Assembly (NCBI RefSeq): GCF_900156685.1
Contig: NZ_FTOJ01000004.1
Coordinates: forward strand, 62,001-126,000
Length of the DNA stretch: 64,000 bases
Reading direction: 5' to 3'
Source of the DNA: Chryseobacterium piscicola
Lineage (GTDB): Bacteria > Bacteroidota > Bacteroidia > Flavobacteriales > Weeksellaceae
Made by a program: the position numbers and the translations under genes. The notes under the pieces are model-generated. The model made no database searches and had not been told where the DNA came from. It saw nothing but the letters and a program-made list of their open reading frames with translations. Below, one piece after another: positions 19,097 through 26,696 of the stretch (its first letter is position 1; each line of letters opens with the position of its first letter).

Positions 19097-21376
19097 TTAA
19101 TCTACGCTTGCTGTTTTCACCTGAGTTGTCTTAATGTCTGTTCCTAATCTTTGCAGGTAGGCAATCATTGCAATAATTTCTCGGTCTTCCAATGGGATAA
19201 AATCTGCACCTTTATCTTTTTTATTCTTATCGATTTGTTCTTTGATGTCTGTAGCTTCTGTATAAATTCTTTTAACAATACCTTTTGCCTGCGATTCTGC
19301 CCAGCGGTTTGCTGAATCAATTTCTGTTTTAGAATAAGGTACATCGAAGTAGTTTTTCATCAGCTTCATTTTGTTAACCATCTTAGATTTGTCTAATTTA
19401 TTTGAAATCAGCCATGGGAAACGTGGCATAATTGATCCTGCCGAGGTTAATCTTGGATTGTACATGTGCTTGAAGTGCCAAGAATCTGGATTTCTGCCAC
19501 CTTCTCTATGAAGATCTGGCCCTGTTCTTTTGGATCCCCAAAGGAAAGGTCTGTCGTAGATAAATTCTCCAGCCTTAGAATATTGCCCGTTTTTACCTTC
19601 AAATCTCACGATTTCGTCGCGGAAAGGTCTTATCATTTGGGAATGACAAGCGTTGCATCCTTCTCTTATGTACAAATCTCTGCCTTCCAGTTCTAGTGGA
19701 GAATAGGGTTTTACGGCAGAAATAGTAGGTACACTTTGCTTTAAAGTTAATGTTGGGATAATTTCTACTGCTCCACCTATTGCTACTGCTATGAAAGAAA
19801 ATATTGCCATCAATCTTGGAGTTCTTTCCAGCCAAAGATGAACACCTTCTCCAGATTTTCTTGAAGTCGAAATATTAGCAAGGGCAGGAGCTTCCGTAGG
19901 AACGTTTTTTTGAAATGATCCTTTTCTGATGGTTTTGAATACATTTAAAATCATCAAAATCGCTCCAAACAGATAAAATAGACCTCCTAAAAATCTCAAT
20001 TGAAAATAAGGAATAATTGCAGTAACGGTATCTAACCAGTTTTTCCATAATAGAGTTCCATCTGGGTTGAATTGTTTCCACATCAAACCTTGGGTAAACC
20101 CTGCGATATACATTGGTACAGCATAGAAAATAATTCCAAGAGTTCCGAGCCAAAAGTGCCAATTGGCTAGTTTTTTAGACCAAAGTTCGATTCTCCACAT
20201 CGCCGGAATCAAGTAGTAAATAACTCCGAATGCCATGAAACCGTTCCATCCTAATGCTCCTAAATGTACGTGGCCAATAACCCAATCGGTGTAATGCCCT
20301 ATTTTGTTTAAAGATTTTGTTGCTAAAAGTGGGCCTTCAAAGGTTGCCATTCCGTAGCATGTAACAGCTACAACGAAAAATTTCAAAATAGGATTTTCTC
20401 TCACCTTATCCCATGCTCCTCTTAGTGTAAGAAGACCATTCAGCATTCCGCCCCATGAAGGTGCTATAAGCATAATAGAGAAACCTGTGCCTACAGCCTG
20501 TGCCCATGCGGGAAGAGCTGTATATTGTAAGTGATGCGGCCCCGCCCAAAGGTAAACGAAGATGAGAGACCAGAAGTGAATGATAGATAATTTGTAAGAA
20601 AATACAGGTCTTCCGGCTGCTTTTGGCAAAAAATAATACATCAAACCGAGAACTGGAGTCGTTAGAACAAACGCTACCGCATTGTGACCATACCACCATT
20701 GTACTAAGGCATCTTTAGCGCCAGCGTAAATTGAGTAGGATTTCCATGATGTGAATGATAGCGGAACCTCAAGGTTGTTAAAAATATGAAGCATCGCCAC
20801 TGCAATCCATGTTCCCATATAAAACCAAATGGCAACGTAAAGATGTCTTACCCTTCTTTTGGCAATTGTTCCAAACATATTGATTCCGAAAATAACCCAT
20901 GAAATTGTAATCAGTATATCAATAGGCCACTCGTGTTCAGCATATTCTTTAGAAGTATTGATTCCCATTAGGAAAGTAATGACAACGCTTACTATCATAA
21001 TTTGCCATGTCCAGAAATGAATCCAAGAAAGTGTATCGCTGTACATTCTTGTTTTTAGAAGTCTCTGCATACTGTAATATGCTCCACAAAAAAACGAGTT
21101 ACAGACGAATGCAAATATAACGGCACTCGTGTGAAGCATTCTGATTCTTCCGAAACCTAAAGCTCCTTGAGAATTGATTAACCCTTGGATATTTCCTGAT
21201 GTTAAACTCTTAATAGTAGTATCATCGGTTCCAAGAAGAAATTCTGGTAATTCTGGATAAAAAAGCATTAAGGCAGCTGTTAATCCTAGTAAAAAACCCA
21301 CCAGACCAAATGCGATTGTTGCATAGAGGAATGCTCTGACAATAGAATTGTCATAATTAAATTTTTGCGTCTCCAT
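19097..21376 (-). CDS. ccoNO: Fused cbb3 oxidase subunits CcoN-CcoO
   Basis: The terminal oxidase reduces oxygen to water in the inner membrane and pumps protons, typically at low oxygen. The 759-residue protein joins two normally separate subunits. Residues about 1-490 form the 12-helix haem-copper catalytic subunit CcoN (stretches such as WWYGHNAVAFVLTTPVLG and DWVIGHVHLGALGWNGF supply conserved His ligands). A short linker leads to CcoO, with one membrane helix (about 515-535) and the haem-c site CNACH (C574, C577, H578) followed by SQMIRPFRDE. The CcoNO fusion is known in Bacteroidota. It is the first gene of a two-gene operon with ccoP. No ccoG, H, I or S maturation genes are nearby. Confidence 0.95.
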   Translation of the reverse strand: METQKFNYDNSIVRAFLYATIAFGLVGFLLGLTAALMLFYPELPEFLLGTDDTTIKSLTSGNIQGLINSQGALGFGRIRMLHTSAVIFAFVCNSFFCGAYYSMQRLLKTRMYSDTLSWIHFWTWQIMIVSVVITFLMGINTSKEYAEHEWPIDILITISWVIFGINMFGTIAKRRVRHLYVAIWFYMGTWIAVAMLHIFNNLEVPLSFTSWKSYSIYAGAKDALVQWWYGHNAVAFVLTTPVLGLMYYFLPKAAGRPVFSYKLSIIHFWSLIFVYLWAGPHHLQYTALPAWAQAVGTGFSIMLIAPSWGGMLNGLLTLRGAWDKVRENPILKFFVVAVTCYGMATFEGPLLATKSLNKIGHYTDWVIGHVHLGALGWNGFMAFGVIYYLIPAMWRIELWSKKLANWHFWLGTLGIIFYAVPMYIAGFTQGLMWKQFNPDGTLLWKNWLDTVTAIIPYFQLRFLGGLFYLFGAILMILNVFKTIRKGSFQKNVPTEAPALANISTSRKSGEGVHLWLERTPRLMAIFSFIAVAIGGAVEIIPTLTLKQSVPTISAVKPYSPLELEGRDLYIREGCNACHSQMIRPFRDEIVRFEGKNGQYSKAGEFIYDRPFLWGSKRTGPDLHREGGRNPDSWHFKHMYNPRLTSAGSIMPRFPWLISNKLDKSKMVNKMKLMKNYFDVPYSKTEIDSANRWAESQAKGIVKRIYTEATDIKEQIDKNKKDKGADFIPLEDREIIAMIAYLQRLGTDIKTTQVKTASVD

Positions 21377-21467
21377 ATTTCCTAAGTGTTGACTAGACTG
21401 ATATTTAAATGAAAACCTAAATTTTAGGCTTTAGAAATAAATGTCATATAGAATAATAATGTTTTGA

Positions 21468-21475
21468 CAAAAGTA
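21468..21475 (-). promoter_or_regulatory. -7 promoter box for ccoNO
   Basis: The minus strand reads TACTTTTG, an exact TAnnTTTG. It predicts a transcript start near 21461 and a leader of about 85 bases. It lies 5 bases from the divergent -7 box at 21481. Confidence 0.4.
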
Positions 21476-21480
21476 TTCAC

Positions 21481-21488
21481 TAATTTTG
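21481..21488 (+). promoter_or_regulatory. -7 promoter box for the XRE regulator
   Basis: TAATTTTG matches TAnnTTTG. The predicted start is near 21494, so the mRNA leader would contain the CTAAAA repeats. The nearest TTTG upstream (21463-21466) is only 14 bases away, shorter than the usual spacing, so activity may need help or be weak. Confidence 0.4.
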
Positions 21489-21489
21489 T

Positions 21490-21537
21490 CTAAAACTATT
21501 CGGAAATCTTCTAAAATATACCGAAAACTACTAAAAA
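21490..21537 (+). repeat. Short tandem operator-like repeats, 20-21 bp period
   Basis: CTAAAA occurs at 21490, 21511 and 21531. The first two are each followed by a CGGAAA/CCGAAA block (21501-21506 and 21521-21526), giving two and a half copies of CTAAAA-N4/5-CSGAAA. A 20-21 bp period places copies on one face of the helix. They sit at the predicted start of the XRE transcript. Confidence 0.5.
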
Positions 21538-21545
21538 TAAAACAC

Positions 21546-21866
21546 ATGAAAATTTGTGGAGAAAGCATAAGGAAAATACGACGGGAAAAGGACCTCACAC
21601 AAGAATATATGGCTTTTGAAATGGGTGTTTCACAGAAATCCTATTCGGATATAGAAAATTCTAAAGTAAAAATGAATATCGAAATTTTGACAAAAATTTC
21701 TAAAATTTTAGATATCAAACCTTCTGCAATCTGTGGAATTTCACATAAGTGTGGCACAGAAGATTATGAAGAAAAATACCAAGATCTTCTGAATTATATA
21801 GAGCGAAATAATATCTATGTTCCTGAAAAATTTGCTATGACAAAGAAGGTGGATGAGAATATCTAA
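21546..21866 (+). CDS. Small XRE/Cro-type helix-turn-helix regulator
   Basis: This 106-residue protein is almost entirely a Cro/C1-type HTH domain: ESIRKIRREKDLTQEYMAFEMG followed by the recognition-helix region VSQKSYSDIENSKVKMNIE, about residues 6-60. A short helical tail follows. The ATG at 21546 is preferred over an in-frame TTG at 21486, which lies inside the promoter -7 box. It is transcribed divergently from ccoNO with back-to-back promoters, and operator-like repeats overlap its own transcript start. Autoregulation and control of the oxidase are therefore plausible, but this is inference from position only. Confidence 0.88.
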   Translation: MKICGESIRKIRREKDLTQEYMAFEMGVSQKSYSDIENSKVKMNIEILTKISKILDIKPSAICGISHKCGTEDYEEKYQDLLNYIERNNIYVPEKFAMTKKVDENI

Positions 21867-21910
21867 GTCGCAATTTTTTTAAAAAAATATAAAATATTGT
21901 TGCGTTTTCA

Positions 21911-21946
21911 CAAAAACAAAAACCACTCTTTTAGAAAGAGTGGTTT
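21911..21946 (-). terminator. Terminator of tRNA-Gln
   Basis: An 11-bp perfect stem (21920-21930 with 21936-21946), followed on the minus strand by TTTGTTTTTG, starts one base after the tRNA 3' end. Confidence 0.8.
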
Positions 21947-21947
21947 G

Positions 21948-22018
21948 TAGACCCACAGGGATTCGAACCCCAACTGATGGTACCAAAAACCAGAGTGCTA
22001 CCGTTACACCATGGGTCT
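21948..22018 (-). tRNA. tRNA-Gln (anticodon UUG)
   Basis: On the minus strand a 71-base cloverleaf is readable. The 7-bp acceptor is AGACCCA/TGGGTCT with discriminator A, there is a D arm, and the anticodon loop TTTTGGT has TTG at 34-36, U33 and a purine at 37. The T arm contains GGTTCGAATCC. The 3' CCA is not encoded. The anticodon stem has four good pairs plus a C-U end. A textbook promoter and a terminator frame it. Confidence 0.95.
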
Positions 22019-22032
22019 GTTTTATTGTGATG

Positions 22033-22063
22033 CAAATTTAAAACTTTTTTCGTTATCTGCAAA
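22033..22063 (-). promoter_or_regulatory. Promoter of tRNA-Gln
   Basis: On the minus strand TTTG (22063-22060), 19 bases, then TAAATTTG (22040-22033) is an exact match to the Bacteroidetes -33/-7 consensus. The predicted start is about 8 bases before the mature tRNA 5' end. Confidence 0.7.
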
Positions 22064-22114
22064 TCATTTTTTAATTTTTTTTTAAATTTACAGTAGAATT
22101 TAAATGTAGGAAAT

Positions 22115-23152
22115 ATGTTGGTCAACTTCAATAATCTCGATATTAGTAAATTACACGCCGAAACTGAGTTTGAAAACAAAATTATATTTTTTCTTACAGA
22201 GTGGTTTTCAAATTCTGAAACAGTAAAAGTGCAGACTTCTGGATCTACAGGGGTACCCAAAGTTTTTGATATTGAAAAAGAAAAGATGCTTAATTCAGCA
22301 AAAATGACCTGTAATTTTTTAAATTTAAAAAAAAATGATTCTGCGTTGCTATGTTTACCTGTGGACTATATTTCTGGTAAAATGATGATCGTAAGAGCGT
22401 TTGAAAGAAATCTTAATTTAATTTTGAAAGACCCCTCCACCAAACCTTTGCAAGATTTGGATAAAGAAATTGATTTTTGTGCAATGACACCTTTGCAAGT
22501 AGAAAATTCTTTAGATAAAATTCATTTAATCAAAAATTTAATTATAGGAGGTGCTTCTGTTTCTCAATCTCTTAAATTAAAAATAGCTGAAGTTCTTACA
22601 TTAAAGCGTGCTGAGGTTCCTACCAAAATCAACGAAACGTATGGAATGTCTGAAACGCTTTCTCATATTGCTTTGAAAGAAATTTTCCCACAAGAAGATG
22701 ATTATTTCAAAGTTTTTGATGGTATTGAAATTTCTTTGGATGAGCGAGGGTGTTTAAAGATTTTTGCTCCGAATTTGAATTCTGAAATATTGCAAACCAA
22801 TGATTTGGTTGAAATATTTAATGAAAATCAATTTAAATTTTTAGGAAGAATTGATCATGTGATTAATTCTGGTGGAGCAAAAATATTTCCTGAAGAATTG
22901 GAAGCTTTAGTTAAAAAAGAAATTCCGAATGAAGTAGTTTTTTTAGGATTGAAGGATGAAATTTTGGGTCAGAAACTAATTGCTGTTATTGAAGATACTG
23001 AATCTGAATCTTTACTCCATCAACTGTCTTCTATCAACTATCAACAAAAATTTCATAGGCCAAAAGAAATTATATTTATTGATAAAATCCCAAGAACGCC
23101 CAACGGAAAAATCAATAGAATTGAACTTAGAAGACTTATTGAGAACAGTTGA
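22115..23152 (+). CDS. menE: AMP-binding enzyme, likely O-succinylbenzoate--CoA ligase (MenE)
   Basis: This ANL-superfamily enzyme activates a carboxylate with ATP and transfers it to CoA. The 345-residue length is short for the family but normal for the compact MenE of flavobacteria, which makes o-succinylbenzoyl-CoA in menaquinone synthesis. The P-loop TSGSTGVPK is at 41-49. An NETYGMSETLSHIA segment corresponds to the A5 motif, and IDHVINSGGAKIFPEELE to the A7/A8 hinge. A C-terminal PNGKINR holds the catalytic Lys. No other men gene is adjacent, so MenE is favoured rather than certain; another short acyl-CoA ligase is possible. Confidence 0.82.
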   Translation: MLVNFNNLDISKLHAETEFENKIIFFLTEWFSNSETVKVQTSGSTGVPKVFDIEKEKMLNSAKMTCNFLNLKKNDSALLCLPVDYISGKMMIVRAFERNLNLILKDPSTKPLQDLDKEIDFCAMTPLQVENSLDKIHLIKNLIIGGASVSQSLKLKIAEVLTLKRAEVPTKINETYGMSETLSHIALKEIFPQEDDYFKVFDGIEISLDERGCLKIFAPNLNSEILQTNDLVEIFNENQFKFLGRIDHVINSGGAKIFPEELEALVKKEIPNEVVFLGLKDEILGQKLIAVIEDTESESLLHQLSSINYQQKFHRPKEIIFIDKIPRTPNGKINRIELRRLIENS

Positions 23153-23234
23153 TTGATCATTTGAGCGAGCAGACCACCCTGTCTCAATTTTCCGAAGAAA
23201 ATTGATCCATCCCTCCAAGAGTAGTGGAATTAAA

Positions 23235-23636
23235 ATGCAAAATATGAAAGATTTTACTAAAGAATTGAATTTTAAAACTTCGCGCAGTAGCGGTGCAGGA
23301 GGGCAAAACGTGAATAAAGTGGAAACCGCTGTTACCGTTACTTGGAATGTTTCAGATTCTGAGTTTTTTAATGAAAGACAGAAAGATTTAATCTCAGAAA
23401 AACTGAAAAATAGAATCAATCTTGAAGGTTTTTTGTTTCTGAGTGTTTCTGAAAGCAGAACGCAGCTTCAAAATAAAAAAATTGCAGTAGACAAAATATT
23501 AGATTTGGTAGATAAAGCTTTATTTATTCCAAAATTCAGGGCAAAAACAAAACCTACACGATCTTCTGTAGAGAAACGCATTGAGCAGAAAAAACAACAT
23601 TCAAATAAAAAAGAAAACAGAAGATTTAAATTTTAA
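23235..23636 (+). CDS. arfB: Alternative ribosome-rescue factor ArfB
   Basis: ArfB (YaeJ) is a peptidyl-tRNA hydrolase of the class I release-factor fold that frees ribosomes stalled without a stop codon. The protein is about 133 residues, close to the usual 140. The catalytic GGQ lies in SSGAGGQNVNKVET (GGQ at 22-24). The C terminus is a long basic tail (KTKPTRSSVEKRIEQKKQ... RRFKF), the part that enters the empty mRNA channel. Start: ATG at 23235; a second ATG at 23244 is equally reasonable. It lies 82 bases after menE in the same direction. Confidence 0.93.
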   Translation: MQNMKDFTKELNFKTSRSSGAGGQNVNKVETAVTVTWNVSDSEFFNERQKDLISEKLKNRINLEGFLFLSVSESRTQLQNKKIAVDKILDLVDKALFIPKFRAKTKPTRSSVEKRIEQKKQHSNKKENRRFKF

Positions 23637-23659
23637 CTTTTTTTGTTTTGAAGAATGCT

Positions 23660-23790
23660 CTGCGTAAGGGATAGCAGAGGAAATCCTTTTTGTTTTGGGG
23701 AGGAATGAGCAATGGGGAAACAAAAAGATTGTAACGAATAGCCCGACCCAAGCTGCTGGAAAAGCATTGGCGAGGGATACGCCCAATTAA
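23660..23790. other. Non-coding block with long paired arms, possible structured RNA or dispersed repeat
   Basis: The arms 23682-23695 (AATCCTTTTTGTTT) and 23718-23730 (AAACAAAAAGATT) pair with one bulged C. They are followed by a comparatively GC-rich stretch containing AGCCCGACCC and GAGGGATACGCCC. The block lies between arfB and the promoter of the DHS-like gene. It has no coding character and no terminator T tract. Its recurrence elsewhere cannot be tested here. Confidence 0.35.
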
Positions 23791-23826
23791 TTTAAAAAAC
23801 TACATCAAGTTTTTGTAACTACCTTC

Positions 23827-23854
23827 TTGCTTCCAACATCTTTCATTATCTTTG
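23827..23854 (+). promoter_or_regulatory. Promoter of the DHS-like gene
   Basis: TTG (23827-23829), 17 bases, then TATCTTTG (23847-23854) fits TTG-N17-23-TAnnTTTG. The ATG at 23869 is 15 bases further, so the in-frame start at 23827 is excluded. Confidence 0.6.
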
Positions 23855-23868
23855 CAAAAAATAAAAAA

Positions 23869-24840
23869 ATGAGTAAACCGATCACGGAATTTATAGAAAA
23901 ATATTATCTTCATTTCAATGCCGCTGCTTTGGTAGACGCGTCTAAAGGGTATGTTGCACACTTGAAAGAAGGAGGTAAAATGATGATTACTTTGGCTGGA
24001 GCTATGTCTACTGCAGAGTTAGGGAAGATTTTGGCAGAAATGATTCGTCAGGATAAAGTAGACTTTATCTCTTGTACTGGGGCAAACCTAGAAGAAGATT
24101 TGATGAATTTGGTAGCGCATTCGCATTACGAAAGAGTTCCTCATTACAGAGATTTGACGGCTCAGGATGAATGGGATCTTTTGGAAAGAGGCTTAAACAG
24201 AGTTACAGACACTTGTATTCCTGAGGAAGAAGCTTTCAGAAGATTGCAGAAACATATTGTAGAAATCTGGAAAGATGCTGAAGCAAAAGGGGAGAGGTAT
24301 TTTCCGCACGAATTTATGTACAAAATGATCCTTTCAGGAGTTTTGGAGCAGTATTATGAAATTCCGAGAGAAAACTCATGGATGATTGCAGCAGCTGAGA
24401 AAAACTTGCCAATAGTAGTTCCGGGATGGGAAGATTCTACCATGGGTAATATATTCGCTTCTTACTGCATTAAAGGTGAACTTACGGCTACCACGATGAA
24501 ATCTGGTATAGAATACATGACCTATCTTGCAGATTGGTACACCAAAAATTCTGCTGGAAAAGGAGTTGGCTTCTTCCAGATTGGTGGAGGTATCGCTGGA
24601 GATTTCCCAATTTGTGTAGTGCCTATGTTGTACCAAGATATGGAAATGCACGACATTCCGTTCTGGTCATATTTCTGTCAGATTTCAGATTCTACCACGT
24701 CTTACGGTTCGTATTCCGGAGCAGTTCCGAATGAGAAAATTACTTGGGGTAAATTGGATATTACTACACCGAAATTTATCGTAGAAAGTGATGCAACAAT
24801 TTGTGCTCCTTTGATGTTCTCATACATTTTAGAAAACTAA
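23869..24840 (+). CDS. Deoxyhypusine-synthase-like protein
   Basis: The 323-residue protein belongs to the deoxyhypusine synthase fold family, NAD-dependent aminobutyl transferases acting on spermidine or putrescine. Family signatures are visible: TGANLEEDL near 70-78, a GWEDSTMGN segment near 186-194, the glycine-rich FFQIGGGIAGDFP near 235-247, and SGAVPNEKITWGKL. In the last, K295 aligns with the catalytic Lys of the eukaryotic motif WGK. Bacteria lack the eIF5A substrate, so the enzyme more likely makes a polyamine such as homospermidine or modifies another target; this is inference. No arginine decarboxylase or agmatinase lies beside it. It is monocistronic, between a good promoter and a terminator. 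Confidence 0.88.
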   Translation: MSKPITEFIEKYYLHFNAAALVDASKGYVAHLKEGGKMMITLAGAMSTAELGKILAEMIRQDKVDFISCTGANLEEDLMNLVAHSHYERVPHYRDLTAQDEWDLLERGLNRVTDTCIPEEEAFRRLQKHIVEIWKDAEAKGERYFPHEFMYKMILSGVLEQYYEIPRENSWMIAAAEKNLPIVVPGWEDSTMGNIFASYCIKGELTATTMKSGIEYMTYLADWYTKNSAGKGVGFFQIGGGIAGDFPICVVPMLYQDMEMHDIPFWSYFCQISDSTTSYGSYSGAVPNEKITWGKLDITTPKFIVESDATICAPLMFSYILEN

Positions 24841-24861
24841 AAATAATTATTTATTATAGAT

Positions 24862-24885
24862 AAAAGGCTTAGTAATAAGCCTTTT
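24862..24885 (+). terminator. Terminator after the DHS-like gene
   Basis: A perfect 10-bp stem AAAAGGCTTA/TAAGCCTTTT closes a GTAA loop and runs into a T-rich tract. It ends only 15 bases before the next start codon. Confidence 0.85.
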
Positions 24886-24900
24886 GTTATTTTTCAAACA

Positions 24901-25989
24901 TTGGAAGCTCTTCAGAAAAATAAATTTGATGCTCTCACCGGAATGCGTGCTATTGCCGCAATCATGGTATTTGTTTACCACAATAGAAAATATTGGCGGT
25001 ACGATTTGCCTTTTGAAGTGATGCGCTTCATCAGCGAATGGCATGTTGGTGTAACTGTTTTTTTCGTTTTGAGTGGTTTTTTGCTGGCTTATCGATATGA
25101 AGAGAAACCTTTAGAATCAAGAAAATCATATTTAAAATATATCCTGCTCAGAATTGCGAGAATTTTCCCTCTTTATTGGATTTTGTTGAGTGTTTATTTT
25201 TTAGACAGAGCTTACTCTAAAGATGTAGATACCTATTTTTTACAATACTCACTTTTTTATTCTTTGTTTGAAAAATATTCAGTTTCCGGAATCGTTCAAG
25301 CATGGTCTCTTACTGTTGAGTTTTTCTTTTATCTATTATCACCACTGTTGTTTTTATTATTAAAGAAAAGCTGGGTACACTGTATTCTTTTCTTAATCGG
25401 ATTTTTTCTCGTTGGGTGGTCAATAGGGTATGGGCTGCATTGGTTTAATGGTAACGCCAAAGGGTTATTATATCCTTTTAAATTTATGGTAGGAAGTACA
25501 TTTTTCGGGCGTAGTTTAGAATTTTTCTTTGGAATGTTACTGGCTTACTTAATGAAACAGCAAAAAGGGATTCAGTTTTTAGGCAAGCTTAAAAAGCCCA
25601 CGCTTTGGGGAGGAATTGGTATTTTAGGGATGATTTTCGCTATCAGATTTTTTGCCAGGAATAATTTCGTTCATGGAGTAGAATTTTGGCAAGGAAGACT
25701 CATTCATGAATTGTTTTTACCGGTAGCCATTGTTGTATTCTTTTGGGGATTGATGTCTGAAAAAACATGGGTTTCAAGAATTCTTTCAACCCGATTTTTT
25801 GTGCTTTTGGGAAATGCTTCGTTTGTTTTTTACCTAATTCATCTTAGTTATTTCAATATGAAATTGAAATCTTACATTTATCTGCCAGATCGTAATTTTG
25901 TTTTGCTTTGGATTTGTTCTATTATCATTTATTTCTTACTTGAAAAACCTTTGTACGAAGGCTGTAGAAAGCTTATTGCTAAAATTTAA
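24901..25989 (+). CDS. Acyltransferase 3 family membrane protein
   Basis: Acyltransferase-3 (OafB/NodX-type) proteins acylate sugars of lipopolysaccharide, capsule or other surface glycans. The 362-residue protein shows the family opening ALTGMRAIAAIMVFVYHN with the key His, then the conserved FVLSGFLLAYRY near 50-61. About ten hydrophobic helices follow. The first ATG (24943) would cut into the conserved opening motif, so the TTG at 24901 is the likely start. It stands 15 bases behind a strong terminator with no clear TAnnTTTG box in between, so its promoter is uncertain. It may depend on read-through. Confidence 0.87.
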   Translation: MEALQKNKFDALTGMRAIAAIMVFVYHNRKYWRYDLPFEVMRFISEWHVGVTVFFVLSGFLLAYRYEEKPLESRKSYLKYILLRIARIFPLYWILLSVYFLDRAYSKDVDTYFLQYSLFYSLFEKYSVSGIVQAWSLTVEFFFYLLSPLLFLLLKKSWVHCILFLIGFFLVGWSIGYGLHWFNGNAKGLLYPFKFMVGSTFFGRSLEFFFGMLLAYLMKQQKGIQFLGKLKKPTLWGGIGILGMIFAIRFFARNNFVHGVEFWQGRLIHELFLPVAIVVFFWGLMSEKTWVSRILSTRFFVLLGNASFVFYLIHLSYFNMKLKSYIYLPDRNFVLLWICSIIIYFLLEKPLYEGCRKLIAKI

Positions 25990-26192
25990 TTTTTCTTAAT
26001 CTAAAGAATTAATCAAAACAAAATAACGATAAGCTAAAATTCCTTTTTCAAATTTTGTGAGTTTCGTTGCGTCTTTGTGACTTAATTTGGGTAAAACTTT
26101 TTTATTAATTTTATTTAAAATTTGGAAAAATGATTTTTTCATAACTTTAGATTTTGGGGTTTATTAATTAATTCAAGAATAATGCTAATAAT

Positions 26193-26489
26193 ATGAATGC
26201 ACTTTTCAAACAGCAAATCTGGGAAATCACCAAACTCATTCCCAAAGGTCGTGTCTCCTCTTACGGCGCGATTGCAAAAGCCGTAGGTTTTCCCAATCAT
26301 TCCCGCCACGTGGGAAAAGCAATGGGCGGTTGTCCGAAAGAGGTACCTGCGCACCGCGTGATCTCCAGTTCGGGAACATTGTCGGTTCCAGAATTTCAGC
26401 AAAGACTGGAAGCCGAAGGAATTGAAGTAGAAAATTTCCGAATCAAAAACTTTAAAACTCTGTTTTGGAATCCTTTGGAAGAGTTATAG
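26193..26489 (+). CDS. Alkyltransferase-like protein (ATL) of the MGMT family
   Basis: ATL proteins bind O6-alkylguanine in DNA without removing the alkyl group and hand the lesion to nucleotide excision repair. The 98-residue protein matches the C-terminal DNA-binding domain of O6-methylguanine-DNA methyltransferase: a winged-helix region with IPKGRVSSYGAIAKAVG, and RHVGKAMGG. The active-site motif PCHR is replaced by PAHR (Ala53), so the alkyl-acceptor Cys is absent and repair by direct transfer is not expected. The known ATL replacement is often Trp. The call is firm for the fold, good for ATL function. Confidence 0.88.
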   Translation: MNALFKQQIWEITKLIPKGRVSSYGAIAKAVGFPNHSRHVGKAMGGCPKEVPAHRVISSSGTLSVPEFQQRLEAEGIEVENFRIKNFKTLFWNPLEEL

Positions 26490-26666
26490 AGAACTGTTTG
26501 CAATTGTTTTTCTATAGCTTTTAAATCTGTGTTCTGAGATATAAAATTTATGATTAATTAGTTTTTATCTTAATCGTAAATGCATGATGTGACAGAGAAA
26601 ATCACCATTCAGTAATCAAAAAAAACGGTTGAGTCTGATTTTTTAGTAAAACCGTTTCCGCTACCA

Positions 26667-26674
26667 TAGCTTTG
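26667..26674 (+). promoter_or_regulatory. -7 promoter box for the alpha/beta hydrolase
   Basis: TAGCTTTG matches TAnnTTTG, 22 bases before the ATG at 26697. A hairpin (AAACGGTT/AACCGTTT, 26623-26630 and 26650-26657) lies just upstream. Confidence 0.4.
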
Positions 26675-26696
26675 TCTCATAAATAATAACAAACTT

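Noticed and set aside
23601..23786. Minus-strand 61-residue ORF.
   Set aside because: It overlaps the 3' end of arfB and a structured non-coding block; composition is not protein-like and it has no promoter box.
26623..26657. Hairpin AAACGGTT/AACCGTTT before the alpha/beta hydrolase.
   Set aside because: It would work as a terminator only on the minus strand, where no gene reads into it; left as an unexplained inverted repeat.
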